NCBI RefSeq assembly: GCF_900107045.1
Contig: NZ_FNON01000004.1
Coordinates: 682,001-746,000 of the forward strand
Direction: 5' to 3'
From: Amycolatopsis xylanica
GTDB taxonomy: Bacteria; Actinomycetota; Actinomycetes; Mycobacteriales; Pseudonocardiaceae
Length of the DNA stretch: 64,000 bases
Both the position numbers and the translations under genes were made by a program. The notes beneath the pieces are model-generated. The model was not told the origin of the DNA, searched no databases, and saw only the letters and a list, made by a program, of their open reading frames with translations. Positions 40,547 through 49,880 of this stretch are shown piece by piece. How positions within the stretch are numbered: the stretch's first letter is position 1; the number at the start of each line of letters is the position of its first letter.

Positions 40547-43369
40547 TCACGAAGGGTTCTCCGCGCTGACCGGCGGGCCTGCCGGGCGGGAAGCCGCCCT
40601 GCGGGGCCGCCGCCTGGCCGAACGCACGGCCGGAGCCGGGACGCTGACCTCGGGAGCGGGCTCTTCGGGGATGAAGTCCGTAGTCGCCGACGGAGCGGCT
40701 TCCACCTGGGCTTCTTCCGTGCTCTCCTCGGTCTCGGGCGCCTCGGCGGCCTCAGCCACCTCGGTCACCTCGACCGTGGTTTCGGGGGCTTCTTCGGCCT
40801 CGGCGGCCTCAGTAGCCTCAGCAGTCACTTCCTGTGACGGCTCTTCGGTGACCTCGACGGCGTGGCCGTTCAGCGCGGCGTGCTCCTCGTCCTTCGCCTT
40901 GGCGGCGTTGGCGATGGCCTGCACGGCCGAGACGACCGACTCACGCTGCTCCGGCGTCGGAGCAGCCGGGACTTCGGCCACCTTCGCGGCGGCGTGCTGC
41001 TCGGCCTCGTCGGCCTTGCCGCCGCCCCGGTTGCGCGAGCGGCGCGAACCGCCGCCACCGGACGACTGCTGCTGCTGGTTCTGCTGCTGGCCGCCACCGT
41101 TGCCATTGCCACCGCCCGGTGTGCGCTGCGGCTCGGACGTGACGACCACGCCACGGCCCTTGCAGTGCTCACACGAGGTGGAGAAGGCCTCCAGCAGGCC
41201 GGTGCCGATCTTCTTGCGGGTCATCTGCACCAGGCCGAGCGAGGTGACCTCGGCCACCTGGTGGCGGGTGCGGTCCCGGCCGAGGCACTCGGTCAGGCGG
41301 CGCAGCACCAGCTCGCGGTTGGACTCGAGCACCATGTCGATGAAGTCGATGACGATGATGCCGCCGATGTCACGCAGCCGGAGCTGGCGGACGATCTCCT
41401 CGGCGGACTCCAGGTTGTTCCTGGTGACCGTCTCTTCGAGGTTGCCGCCCGACCCGGTGAACTTGCCGGTGTTGACGTCGATGACCGTCATCGCCTCGGT
41501 GCGGTCGATGACCAGGTAACCACCGGAGGGCAGCCAGACCTTGCGGTCGAGCGCCTTGGTGATCTGCTCGTCGATGCGGTGGTCGTGGAACGCGTCACCG
41601 GTGCCGGTGTAGCGCTTGAGGCGGTCGGCGAGGTCCGGCGCCACGTTCTCGACGTAGGTGTGGATGGTCTCCCACGCCGTGTTCCCCTGGATCTCCAGCG
41701 TGGAGAAGTCCTCGGTGAACAGGTCGCGGACGACCTTGACCAGCAGGTCGGGCTCTTCGTAGAGCAGGGTCGGCGCGCTGGACTTCTTGCCGGTGCTCGC
41801 GTCGGCCTTCTCCTTGATGACGTCCCACTGCGACTTGAGCCGCGAGACGTCCCGGCCGAGCTCCTCCTCGCTGATGCCCTCCGAGGCGGTGCGGATGATC
41901 ACACCGGCGTCCTCGGGGACGATGCGCTTGAGGATGTCCTTGAGGCGGCGACGCTCGTTCTCCGGCAGCTTGCGGGAGATACCGGTGGCGCCACCGGCCG
42001 GGACGTAGACCAGGAAGCGGCCGGGCAGCGAGATCTGCGTGGTCAGGCGGGCGCCCTTGTGGCCGACCGGGTCCTTCGTGACCTGCACGAGGACGCTGTC
42101 GCCACTGGACAGTGCCTGCTCGATCTTGCGCGCCTTGCCTTCGAGGCCGGCGGCGTCCCAGTCGACCTCACCGGCGTAGAGCACGGCGTTGCGGCCGCGG
42201 CCGATGTCGATGAACGCGGCCTCCATCGAGGGCAGCACGTTCTGCACGCGGCCCAGGTAGACGTTGCCGACGATCGAGCCGGTGCCCGACGAGGTCACGA
42301 AGTGCTCGACCAGCACGCCGTCTTCCAGCACGCCGATCTGCGTGGACTCGCCGCGCTCGGCGACGACCATGGCGCGCTCGACCGACTCGCGGCGGGCGAG
42401 GAACTCGGCCTCGGACAGGATCGGCGCGCGGCGGCGACCGGCCTCGCGGCCGTCACGGCGGCGCTGGCGCTTGGCCTCCAGCCGCGTCGAGCCGCGCACG
42501 CTGCGCACCTCGTCGCGGGCGGGGCGCTCACGCTCGGGGCGCTCGGTCGCCTCGCCCTTGGCCGGGCGGGTGTGCACGACCGTGTTCGGCGGGTCGTCGC
42601 TGGTGGCGACGTCACCGTCGTCCTCGCCGCCCTTGCGGCGGCGACGGCGGCGACGGCGCTTGCTGCCGCCTTCGGCGTCCCCGCCGTCGGCATCGGCTTC
42701 GGCGTCTTCCTCGGCGACGACCTCGACGACCGCTTCGGCGTCTTCGTCGTCGGACTTCTCGGCGGCGGGCTCGGACTGCTCCTCGCCCTCTTCGCCCGCG
42801 GTGTCCTCGGCGCCCTTGCCACGGCCACGGCCACGGCGGCCGCGACGACGGCGGCGGCGACCGGAGTCGTCACCGTCCTCGGCGGTGTCGGCGCCCTCGG
42901 CCTGGGGCCGCTCTTCCTCGGTGTCCTCGTCCGCCTCGGCGACGAGCTCGGGCTCCGGCTTGCGCGCGGGCTTCGCGGCCGCGGGCTCCGGCGGCAGGAA
43001 GATCGGCGACGGCGCGGCGAAGACCGGCACGTGCGCGGCGACCCGGCGCTTCGGGGCGGGCTCGGGCTCGGGTTCCGGCTCGACGACGGGCTCTGGCTCG
43101 GCGACCGGGGTCACTTCGGCCTCGGGCTCGCCTGCGAGGCCCAGCGACTCGGCGAGCTTGATCGCGACGTCGCGGGACACGCTGGACTGCGCGCTCCGGA
43201 CGCTTTCGCCCAGTTCAGCGAGCTTGGTGAGCAGTTCGCGGCTGTTCGAATCGAGCAGCTTGGCCAGCGCGTGCACGCGGATCCTGGCGGGCAGGCCGTC
43301 CAGCGGACCGGTCGTGGATGTGGCGGTATTCCCGCCGGTGTTCTCGGCGGGTGTGTCCGCGTTCGACAT
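40547..43369 (-). CDS. rne: Ribonuclease E/G
   Basis: A 940-aa endoribonuclease that starts decay and processing of RNA. The ATG has GGAGGAG just upstream; a longer frame is rejected. Residues 1-340 are a long disordered N-terminal extension with acidic blocks and an Arg/Gly-rich stretch (GRRRRRRGRRGRGRGKG), typical of actinobacterial RNase E, with a short helical domain near residue 30-70. The S1 domain follows (SIVGNVYLGRVQNVLPSMEAAFIDIG), then the DNase I-like catalytic part with magnesium-binding Asp in VIDVNTGKFTG and IIVIDFIDM (about 630 and 675), and the zinc-link CEHCKGRG near 735. The acidic C-terminal tail is low complexity. Confidence 0.95.
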   Translation of the reverse strand: MSNADTPAENTGGNTATSTTGPLDGLPARIRVHALAKLLDSNSRELLTKLAELGESVRSAQSSVSRDVAIKLAESLGLAGEPEAEVTPVAEPEPVVEPEPEPEPAPKRRVAAHVPVFAAPSPIFLPPEPAAAKPARKPEPELVAEADEDTEEERPQAEGADTAEDGDDSGRRRRRRGRRGRGRGKGAEDTAGEEGEEQSEPAAEKSDDEDAEAVVEVVAEEDAEADADGGDAEGGSKRRRRRRRRKGGEDDGDVATSDDPPNTVVHTRPAKGEATERPERERPARDEVRSVRGSTRLEAKRQRRRDGREAGRRRAPILSEAEFLARRESVERAMVVAERGESTQIGVLEDGVLVEHFVTSSGTGSIVGNVYLGRVQNVLPSMEAAFIDIGRGRNAVLYAGEVDWDAAGLEGKARKIEQALSSGDSVLVQVTKDPVGHKGARLTTQISLPGRFLVYVPAGGATGISRKLPENERRRLKDILKRIVPEDAGVIIRTASEGISEEELGRDVSRLKSQWDVIKEKADASTGKKSSAPTLLYEEPDLLVKVVRDLFTEDFSTLEIQGNTAWETIHTYVENVAPDLADRLKRYTGTGDAFHDHRIDEQITKALDRKVWLPSGGYLVIDRTEAMTVIDVNTGKFTGSGGNLEETVTRNNLESAEEIVRQLRLRDIGGIIVIDFIDMVLESNRELVLRRLTECLGRDRTRHQVAEVTSLGLVQMTRKKIGTGLLEAFSTSCEHCKGRGVVVTSEPQRTPGGGNGNGGGQQQNQQQQSSGGGGSRRSRNRGGGKADEAEQHAAAKVAEVPAAPTPEQRESVVSAVQAIANAAKAKDEEHAALNGHAVEVTEEPSQEVTAEATEAAEAEEAPETTVEVTEVAEAAEAPETEESTEEAQVEAAPSATTDFIPEEPAPEVSVPAPAVRSARRRPRRAASRPAGPPVSAENPS

Positions 43370-43863
43370 ATATCTCCTCCGCCCCCGGGCGCGTCTGCCG
43401 AATTTCACCGGCATTGACGCGGCCGCGCAGGGGCCCCTTTCTGTTCGTTCCGCCGTGGTGGTCACCGACGACGGGAATCCTTGCCTTCGACCGTTGACGT
43501 CGCCGGGTCTCCGGCGGCCGCGCACGGCTTGAGGTCCACTTCGGCGGGGCCCTCGCCGCCCACCTACCACGCCTTCGTCGAGCCGCTTGCAAAGCAGCGA
43601 CGAGCGCGGAGCTCGCGAGGTCCTTCACCGGGTCGTAACGCCGCAGGCGGCGCCTGCGGACCTGACGACCGATTCGAGTATCCCACACGACCGACCGCTC
43701 GCCGTGTGGCCGGTGACACGGGCGAGTCACCATCAGGTCACCATGGGCAGTCGCGACCCACCTCTCGGGCGAACTTTCCGCCAGCGCTTGTCCGCCCGTC
43801 GATCGGTGGTTACCGTGCGGCTTCAGGCAGGTGGAAGGCCATTCGATCGAGTGGGGAGGTGCG
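43370..43863. other. Long divergent spacer between rne and the S8 peptidase gene
   Basis: No gene is credible in these 494 bases. The rne side is long enough for a structured 5' leader, as in other RNase E mRNAs that are self-regulated. CCGCAGGC-ggc-GCCTGCGG (43641-43659) is a perfect palindrome. GGTGACACGGGCGAGTCACC (43722-43741) has partial dyad symmetry. I cannot place promoters with confidence. Confidence 0.5.
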
Positions 43864-45285
43864 GTGCGCGTGCTGGCACGACCGCTGGTCGCACTGGGCT
43901 GCGCCTCGCTGGTGATCGCGCTGGTCACCGGCCCCGCCGTCGCCGACGAGGCCCCTTCGTCCTGCCCCTCCGCCGGGCGCGCGCTGCGCTACGTGACCGT
44001 GTTCCCGCGGGGCACCACCGAGGCCGAGGCCGAGTCGCAGATCACCACCGCCTGTGGCGCCACGACCGTGTACTACCCGCAGATCGCCGTCGGCGTGGCG
44101 ACCTCGCCCGATCCGCGCTTCGGCGAGCGGTTCGGCGCCGACCGCGCGTTCAGCGCGCAGGCCGAGCGGCTCGCGGCGCAGCAGAACCTGGCGGTGAAGC
44201 CGACGCCCGCCCGCTCCGAACTCCCCCAGACCGACCCGGCCAAGGTGCCCGCCACCGACCGGGCCGACGAGCAGTGGGACATGAAGGCGATCAACGCCGT
44301 CGCGGCCAGGGCCGTCAACCCCGGCAAGCGGTCCGTGGTGGTCGGCGTGCTCGACTCCGGCGTCGACCCGGCACACCCCGACCTGGCGCCCGCGCTGGCG
44401 GCAGGCGAGTCGGCTGGCTGCCTGACCGGCGCGCCCGACACCAGCCCCAAGGCCTGGGCCCCGACGACCTCGGCGCACGGCACCCACGTCGCGGGCACCA
44501 TCGCCGCGGCCGATGACGGCAAGGGCATCACCGGTGTCGCGCCCGGCGTGCGGATCGCCTCGGTGAAGGTGATCGACGACCGGGGCTACGTCGACCCCGA
44601 AGCCGCCGTCTGCGGGCTGATGTGGGCGGCCAAGCAGCACATGAAGGTGACGAACAGCAGCTTCTTCGTGGACCCGTGGGCCTTGTCGTGCGCGCACAAC
44701 AAAGATCACCGGGTCGTGCGAGAGGTGCTCGCGCGCGCCGTCGAATACAGCACCTCCGCCGGGACGCTGAACGTCGCGGCGGCGACGAACGAGGCGGTCA
44801 ACCTGACCCCGTCGCCGCGGTCCGGGTCGGCCAAGGCCACCGGCTGCGAGGCGCTGCCCGCCGGGCTGCGCGACGTGGTGGCGGTCTCGGCCGTCGGCGC
44901 CGACCGGGTCAAGGCGGGCTACAGCTCGTACGGGCTGGGCGTGATCGATGTCACGGCGCCGGGCGGCGATCCTGGCGAATGCGTCCTGTCGACCGTGCCC
45001 GGCGGCTACGCGCCGCTGTGCGGGACCTCGATGGCGGCCCCGCACGTGACCGGTGTGGTCGCGCTGCTGGCTTCGGCGCACCCCGGTTACGGTCCGCGAC
45101 AGCTGCGCAAGACGCTCGACGCCCAAGCGCAGCCGATCGCGTGTCCCGACGACTACGACCTCACCGGCGACGGCACGCAGGACGCGTACTGCGCCGGTTA
45201 TGAGGGGTACAACGGTTTCTACGGGCACGGCATGGCCGACGCGATGGCGGCCGTCGCACCCGCCGTGCGCTCGCTCGCCGGTTAG
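43864..45285 (+). CDS. Secreted S8 (subtilisin-like) serine peptidase
   Basis: A 473-aa exported protease. The signal peptide MRVLARPLVALGCASLVIALVTGPAVA is cut near residue 28. A pro-region runs to about 135. The catalytic domain has Asp164 in VLDSGVDPAHPDL, His205 in HGTHVAGTIAA, the Asn region KVTNSSFF and Ser389 in GTSMAAPHVTG. GTG is chosen with GGGGAGG upstream. The end CPDDYDLTGDGTQDAYC resembles a calcium-binding loop closed by a disulfide. Its stop overlaps the convergent S9 peptidase stop by four bases. Confidence 0.92.
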   Translation: MRVLARPLVALGCASLVIALVTGPAVADEAPSSCPSAGRALRYVTVFPRGTTEAEAESQITTACGATTVYYPQIAVGVATSPDPRFGERFGADRAFSAQAERLAAQQNLAVKPTPARSELPQTDPAKVPATDRADEQWDMKAINAVAARAVNPGKRSVVVGVLDSGVDPAHPDLAPALAAGESAGCLTGAPDTSPKAWAPTTSAHGTHVAGTIAAADDGKGITGVAPGVRIASVKVIDDRGYVDPEAAVCGLMWAAKQHMKVTNSSFFVDPWALSCAHNKDHRVVREVLARAVEYSTSAGTLNVAAATNEAVNLTPSPRSGSAKATGCEALPAGLRDVVAVSAVGADRVKAGYSSYGLGVIDVTAPGGDPGECVLSTVPGGYAPLCGTSMAAPHVTGVVALLASAHPGYGPRQLRKTLDAQAQPIACPDDYDLTGDGTQDAYCAGYEGYNGFYGHGMADAMAAVAPAVRSLAG

Positions 45286-47399
45286 GCGAACATCTCGGCC
45301 AGCAGCTCGGGGCCGATCACGATCGGCGCCGGACGGTAGGCGGGCGGCTTCGTCCCCATCAGCTCGCGCACCAGGAAGTCCCAGGCACGCGTGCGGACGT
45401 AGGCCAGGCAGTCGATGAACGTGTGCTCGGCGCCGGGCACGATCAACAGTTCGAAGTCCTTGTTCGCGGCGACGAGCCGGTCGGCCAGCCGCAGTGTCTG
45501 AGCGGGGTGCACCTGGTCGTCCATCTCGCCGTGGATGAGCAAGAGCTTGCCAGCCAAGCGATCCGCGATGTCCACATTGGACGCTCGGGCCCACGCCTCC
45601 GGGTTGTCCGCGCCGTCGTAGGTCTCCACGAAGGCGAGGTTGAAGGTGGGGGCGTCGTGTGAGCCGGACATCGCGACACCGGCCTTGTACAGCTCGGGGA
45701 AGTCCAGCATCGCCCTGGCCGCGGCGAACCCGCCGCCGGAGTGGCCGAACGCGCCCACCCGGTCGAGGTCCATCCACGGCCGGGTCTCGGCCAGCTGCCC
45801 CAGCGCCGCGACGTGGTCGACCAGGCTGCCCGCGTCGGCGAGCTTGGCCTCGTGGAACGCCTTGCTCCGGCCGGGAGTGCCGCGGCCGTCGAGCGCGACG
45901 ACCACGAAACCCAGCGCGGCAAGGGGTTCCGCGTCGAGTCCCATGCCGCCGGGGTCGAAGCACGGGGCGACCCTGGTGACCTGCGGGCCGGGATAGACGT
46001 TGTCCACCACCGGATACCGCCGGGCGGGGTCGAAGCCGTGCGGCCGGTAGAGCACGCCGTAGATGTCGGTCACCCCGTCGGCCGCCTTGACGCGGAACCG
46101 TTCCGGCGCCGACCAGCCGGTGGCCTCGAGCTGGGTGATGTCGGCGCGTTCCAGCTCGACCAGCACCCGGCCTGCGCGGTCGCGCACCGTGGTCACCGGC
46201 GGGGTGTCCACAGTGGACGCCGAGTCGACGAAGTACGGCATGCCGTCCGGGATCGTGACGACATGGTCGAGATCGTCGTCGGTGAGCTTGGCGAAACCGG
46301 TGCCGTCCAAGCCGATCCGGCACACCGTGCGCCGGTACGGGTCCTCGGCGACCAGGCCGGAGGCGGTGAAGTACACCGCCCGCTCGGCTTCGTCGACGTG
46401 CAAGATCTGGCGCACCGCCCACTCGCCTGCCGTGACCTGGCCGAGGAGTTCGCCGGTGTGGAGGTCGTAGCGGTAAAGGTGACCCCAGCCGTCGCGCTGC
46501 GAGTACCAGAGCACCTCGCCGTCGAGCACCCGCACGATCGGCGGATCGGTCCGCCACTGGTTGGGCTCGACCCGGGTCGTCCCGGTCTCGCTGAGGACGG
46601 TCGTGACCGCGCCGGTGGCCGGGTCCAACCGGCGCAGGGTCAAGGTGCGCAGGTCACGGGGCTGGTCGAGGTAGTAGACCGCCGCGCCGTCCGGCGCCCA
46701 CCACGCCCACTTGGCGGTGATCGGCGAGAGCACCGGCATGAGCAGTGGCTCGGCCTGCGCCCTGACCACCGAGCCGTCGGTGACGTCCAGTACGACCAGT
46801 TCCGCCAGCGGCAGGTGCTCGTCGCCTGGGTAGGCGTAGCGCTGGGTGTGCGTGACCGGGACGCCGCCGTCGGCGGGCCTGGCCTCCACCAGGTGGGTCT
46901 GCCGGACGGCGCGCTCGTCGGTGCGGTGCGCCAAAACCTTGGTGGAGTCGGGCGACCAGGCCACCGCGGGCGGCAGGTGTGGCAGGCCGATCTTGTGCAG
47001 CAGGGTGGGATTGCTCGTGCAGTCAGGGCCGGTGCCGTATTCGTGGCCGGGCTCGCCGTCGGTGGTCAGCGCCCACTCGCGGCCGTCGGTGAGCGAGCGG
47101 GCCCACAAGTCGTGGCCTCGCCGCGAAACCGCGACCTTGCCGTCGGGTGAAGGCACTTCCAGCGGGTTGCCCGGCTGCGCCGCCGGGAGGGCGGACGGGT
47201 CGAAGCCGGGATCGCGGGTGCCCGCCGCCGGGTCGACCAGGACGAACCGGTGACCGGCGCCGGTGTTCACCGCGTACCAGAAGCGGGTGCCGCCGTCGAT
47301 CCACTGTGGCCTGACCTTGTCGCCGACGACGAGTTCGCCGGGGCTGGCCGGGCGGCGGAGAAGTCGTTCCGCCGCCCGGTAATCCTGCGTGGTGCTCAC
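45282..47399 (-). CDS. S9 family peptidase (dipeptidyl-peptidase IV-like)
   Basis: A 705-aa cytoplasmic peptidase without a signal peptide. An N-terminal beta-propeller domain (about 1-430, DPP IV N-terminal type with WSPDSTKVLAHRTDER and YSQRDGWGHLYRYDLHTGEL) is followed by the alpha/beta-hydrolase domain: VDNVYPGPQVTRVAPCFDP, the nucleophile elbow GAFGHSGGGFAAARAML, the acid in HGEMDDQVHP and His in PGAEHTFID. It removes dipeptides, often Xaa-Pro, from peptide N-termini. The start is GTG. Confidence 0.9.
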   Translation of the reverse strand: MSTTQDYRAAERLLRRPASPGELVVGDKVRPQWIDGGTRFWYAVNTGAGHRFVLVDPAAGTRDPGFDPSALPAAQPGNPLEVPSPDGKVAVSRRGHDLWARSLTDGREWALTTDGEPGHEYGTGPDCTSNPTLLHKIGLPHLPPAVAWSPDSTKVLAHRTDERAVRQTHLVEARPADGGVPVTHTQRYAYPGDEHLPLAELVVLDVTDGSVVRAQAEPLLMPVLSPITAKWAWWAPDGAAVYYLDQPRDLRTLTLRRLDPATGAVTTVLSETGTTRVEPNQWRTDPPIVRVLDGEVLWYSQRDGWGHLYRYDLHTGELLGQVTAGEWAVRQILHVDEAERAVYFTASGLVAEDPYRRTVCRIGLDGTGFAKLTDDDLDHVVTIPDGMPYFVDSASTVDTPPVTTVRDRAGRVLVELERADITQLEATGWSAPERFRVKAADGVTDIYGVLYRPHGFDPARRYPVVDNVYPGPQVTRVAPCFDPGGMGLDAEPLAALGFVVVALDGRGTPGRSKAFHEAKLADAGSLVDHVAALGQLAETRPWMDLDRVGAFGHSGGGFAAARAMLDFPELYKAGVAMSGSHDAPTFNLAFVETYDGADNPEAWARASNVDIADRLAGKLLLIHGEMDDQVHPAQTLRLADRLVAANKDFELLIVPGAEHTFIDCLAYVRTRAWDFLVRELMGTKPPAYRPAPIVIGPELLAEMFA

Positions 47400-47419
47400 G
47401 TGGTGGTCTTCTTTCTGGT

Positions 47420-48076
47420 TCAGAGGCTGCTGGCGGCGATGTCGCCGTGCGCGGTGGTGGCGCGGATGACGAGGTCGGCGACACCGTTGTTCTTGAGCGA
47501 GTTGTGGATCCGGCCGTACGAGGTGCCCGCGTCCAGCGAGGCGGAGACGCCGGCGGCCGCGCCGATCGAGACGTCGCCGGACTGGGTGCTCAGGGTCACC
47601 GTGCCGCGCGTGGCCTCGTCGATCTTGATCGAGCCCTGCTCGGTGGTGATCTCCGCGGGGCCGGTGAGGCGGCCGACCGTGACGTCACCGGCGTGAGTGG
47701 TGACGCGGGCACTCGTCGCCTCGTCGATCTTGATCGAGCCCTGCGCGCCGTCGAAGGTGACGTCGCCGAAGCGCCCGACACCGCGGAAGTCCGCGGCGGC
47801 GGCCTTGGCGTCGACCCGGGAACCGGCGGGCAGCTGGACGGTCACCTCGACGGAACCGGTGTTGCCGAGGACCTTGCTCTTCGCCTCGATCCGCAGAACG
47901 CCGCCCGCGTAGTCGACCGTGGTCTGCTCGGCGACCTTCACGTCGCGGGCCTTCGAGGCGTCGGCGGGCCGGACCTCGACCACGGTGTCGGCCCGGTCGG
48001 CGGCGATGACCTGAACGCGCCCGGCGGGGATGTCGATGAGGGTGGAGATCGCGGTGGGGGTGTCGAACTTCTGCAT
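47420..48076 (-). CDS. DUF4097 family beta-strand repeat protein
   Basis: A 218-aa protein built from repeated short beta-strands, a right-handed beta-helix-like pattern: GSIKIDEATSARVTTHAGDVTVGRLTGPAEITTEQGSIKIDEATRGTVTLSTQSGDVSIG. The two SIKIDEAT segments are encoded by near-identical DNA. The function is unknown; many members sit beside regulators or ABC transporters. It lies 20 bases upstream of the S9 peptidase gene on the same strand, so they may form one unit. It is divergent from a GbsR/MarR-type regulator. Confidence 0.85.
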   Translation of the reverse strand: MQKFDTPTAISTLIDIPAGRVQVIAADRADTVVEVRPADASKARDVKVAEQTTVDYAGGVLRIEAKSKVLGNTGSVEVTVQLPAGSRVDAKAAAADFRGVGRFGDVTFDGAQGSIKIDEATSARVTTHAGDVTVGRLTGPAEITTEQGSIKIDEATRGTVTLSTQSGDVSIGAAAGVSASLDAGTSYGRIHNSLKNNGVADLVIRATTAHGDIAASSL

Positions 48077-48193
48077 GATGTTCAGCTCCTGTGCTCGTTG
48101 TTTCTGATGATGGAAACGCTACGTTGCGTTCGCAGATCGAGCAACAGCTTCGTTGCGAAGAACTCTTGTTTAGGCAGTTCAAAGGCTTACAAT

Positions 48194-48268
48194 CGTTGCA
48201 ATGGATCTGAATTCAATGCAACGTCGCGCCGCGTTGCGTTGCAATGGTTGGGAATTGAACGCTATGCT
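48194..48268 (+). promoter_or_regulatory. Promoter/operator region of the GbsR/MarR-type regulator
   Basis: CGTTGCA (48194-48200) and TGCAACG (48217-48223) form an inverted repeat with 16 bases between. Further GTTGC words follow. The likely -35 TTGCAA (48239-48244) overlaps one of these, with TATGCT (48263-48268) as -10, 18 bases away. Related GTTGCG/CGCAAC words occur toward the DUF4097 start (48123-48160). It is probably an autoregulated divergent control region. Confidence 0.5.
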
Positions 48269-48294
48269 GGGCGCTCAGCCGGAAGGAGATCGCG

Positions 48295-49011
48295 ATGCCG
48301 GGAGGCAGGCTCACCCAGCAGGAGCGCCAGCAGATCGCGCTGGGCGTGGCCGACGGCCTCGCGTACGCGGAGATCGCGCGGCGGCTCGACCGTCCCACCT
48401 CGACGATCACGCGCGAGGTGATGCGCAACGGCGGCCCGACGGGATACCGCGCCGACTTGGCGCATCACGCCACCGAACGCCGCACGCACCGCCGCAGGCA
48501 GACCGCGCCGCGCGGACAGGCCTCTCCCCCGCTCGAGCACGGCCGGGACGCCGACGCCGTTCGCGAGTACGAGGAGTCGTTCGTCGCGCTGCTCATCCAG
48601 CAGGGCCTGCCGAAGATGATGGCCGGGGTGCTGACCTGCCTCTACACGGCGGATTCCGGCACGCTCACCGCGGCCGAACTCGTCCAGCGGCTCCAGGTCA
48701 GCCCGGCGTCGATCTCGAAGGCGGTCACGTTCCTCGAAGGCCAAGGCCTGATCCGGCGCGAACGCGACGAACGCAGGCGCGAGCGGTACGTCGTCGACGA
48801 TGACGTCTGGTATCAGTCGATGATCGCCAGCGCCCGCACCATCGCCCAGCTTTCCGAGACCGCGCGGCAGGGCGTCACGGTGCTCGGCGCGAACACCCCG
48901 GCGGGCGTCCGGCTCGAGAACATCTCCCGCTTCACCGCTTTCGTCGGCGAGAGCATCACGCGCGCCGCGGAACAGGGCCGCGACATCCTTTACGGCACAA
49001 AGGAGTCGTGA
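48295..49011 (+). CDS. GbsR/MarR-type regulator with an extra N-terminal IS30-like HTH
   Basis: A 238-aa protein. Residues 5-45 (RLTQQERQQIALGVADGLAYAEIARRLDRPTSTITREV) are the helix-turn-helix found at the start of IS30 transposases and related regulators. Residues about 80-235 form a second, winged-helix unit of the GbsR/MarR type: TAAELVQRLQVSPASISKAVTFLEGQGLIRRERDERRRERYVVDDD. Two DNA-binding units in one chain suggest recognition of a composite operator. GGAAGGAG precedes the ATG. The stop TGA is inside palindrome B3. Confidence 0.85.
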   Translation: MPGGRLTQQERQQIALGVADGLAYAEIARRLDRPTSTITREVMRNGGPTGYRADLAHHATERRTHRRRQTAPRGQASPPLEHGRDADAVREYEESFVALLIQQGLPKMMAGVLTCLYTADSGTLTAAELVQRLQVSPASISKAVTFLEGQGLIRRERDERRRERYVVDDDVWYQSMIASARTIAQLSETARQGVTVLGANTPAGVRLENISRFTAFVGESITRAAEQGRDILYGTKES

Positions 49012-49052
49012 GTGCCGCGGCCGGTTCTAACCGGTCAAAACACTCACGACTC
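49003..49052. repeat. Family B intergenic palindrome, copy B3
   Basis: Arms GAGTCGTGAGTG / CACTCACGACTC with inner GGCCGGTTCTAACCGG (the core is inverted relative to the others and less perfect). The left arm contains the TGA of the regulator gene; the element ends right at the stop codon of the ABC permease gene. Confidence 0.85.
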
Positions 49053-49880
49053 TTACTTCAGGAGGAGGTGGCCGAGGCGCTTCGAGGTGGCCCAGATGCC
49101 GAGTCCGGCCATGGCCAGCAGGTAGGCGAGATTGCCGAGCATGGACGGTTCGAGCACGCCGACCGAGAGCGCGCGCATCAGCTCGACGCCGTGGTACAGC
49201 GGGAAACAACGGACCACGATCTGGAGCGCCTCCGGATAGACCGACAGCGGGTAGAAGGTGGTCGAGAACAGGAACAGCGGCATCAGCACGAGCTGGATGT
49301 AGTCGAACTGCGAGGTCGACCGCAGGAAGCTCGCGCCCGCCATGCCGATCGAGGCGAACGCGAACGAGATCAGCAGCGCGACCGGCACCAGCAGGAGCGC
49401 CCACGGGCTGTGGACGAGCCCCATCACCGCCATCACGCCGAGGAAGCCGAGCGCGTAGATGCCGCCGCGCACCACGGCCCAGGAGATCTCGCCGATCGCG
49501 ACGTCGAACGGGCCCATCGGGGTCGACAGGACCGCGTCGTACAGCTTGGAGTGCCGGAGTTTGAAGAACATGTTGTACGTGGAGTCGAACACGGCGCCGT
49601 TCATCGCCGCCGACGCCATGAGCGCGGGCGCGACGAAGGCGACGTAGCTCATCGTCTGGCCGCCGGGTCCGGCGACCTCGGTGACCAGCCTGCCGAAGCC
49701 GTACTGGAAGGCCAGCAGGTACAGCACCGGCTCCAGCGCCCCGGACAGGAACATCAGCCAGATCCGGGAGTAGACGAGGATCGACCGCTCCACGAGCGCG
49801 CTCGCACGGCCCGCGTACATCGCGGCGGGCAGCACGCGCAGCAGCAGCCCGCGGCGCCCGGTCTGTTCGAGGATGCTCAT
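49053..49880 (-). CDS. ABC-2 type exporter permease (second)
   Basis: A 275-aa membrane protein with six helices: SRIWLMFLSGALEPVLYLLAFQYGFG, MSYVAFVAPALMASAAMNGAVFDSTYNMFFKLRHSKLYDAVLSTPM, and the closing MPLFLFSTTFYPLSVYPEALQIVVRCFPLYHGVELMRAL. This is the DrrB/ABC-2 pattern of daunorubicin-type drug exporters. It starts directly after the stop of the first permease, with no spacer. It is the last gene of an ATPase-permease-permease operon. Confidence 0.88.
   Translation of the reverse strand: MSILEQTGRRGLLLRVLPAAMYAGRASALVERSILVYSRIWLMFLSGALEPVLYLLAFQYGFGRLVTEVAGPGGQTMSYVAFVAPALMASAAMNGAVFDSTYNMFFKLRHSKLYDAVLSTPMGPFDVAIGEISWAVVRGGIYALGFLGVMAVMGLVHSPWALLLVPVALLISFAFASIGMAGASFLRSTSQFDYIQLVLMPLFLFSTTFYPLSVYPEALQIVVRCFPLYHGVELMRALSVGVLEPSMLGNLAYLLAMAGLGIWATSKRLGHLLLK

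Noticed and set aside
40862..43417. Very long open frame (851 codons) on the plus strand opposite rne
   Set aside because: It is an antisense shadow caused by high-GC codon use and the repetitive rne extension. The minus strand encodes complete RNase E with catalytic and zinc motifs.
43370..43863. Small genes in the rne / S8 peptidase spacer
   Set aside because: No frame has a ribosome binding site plus protein-like composition. It is better explained as leader and promoter DNA.
48295..49011. IS30 transposase fragment
   Set aside because: Only the N-terminal HTH resembles IS30. The rest is an intact GbsR/MarR-type winged helix, and no DDE domain or terminal inverted repeats are present.
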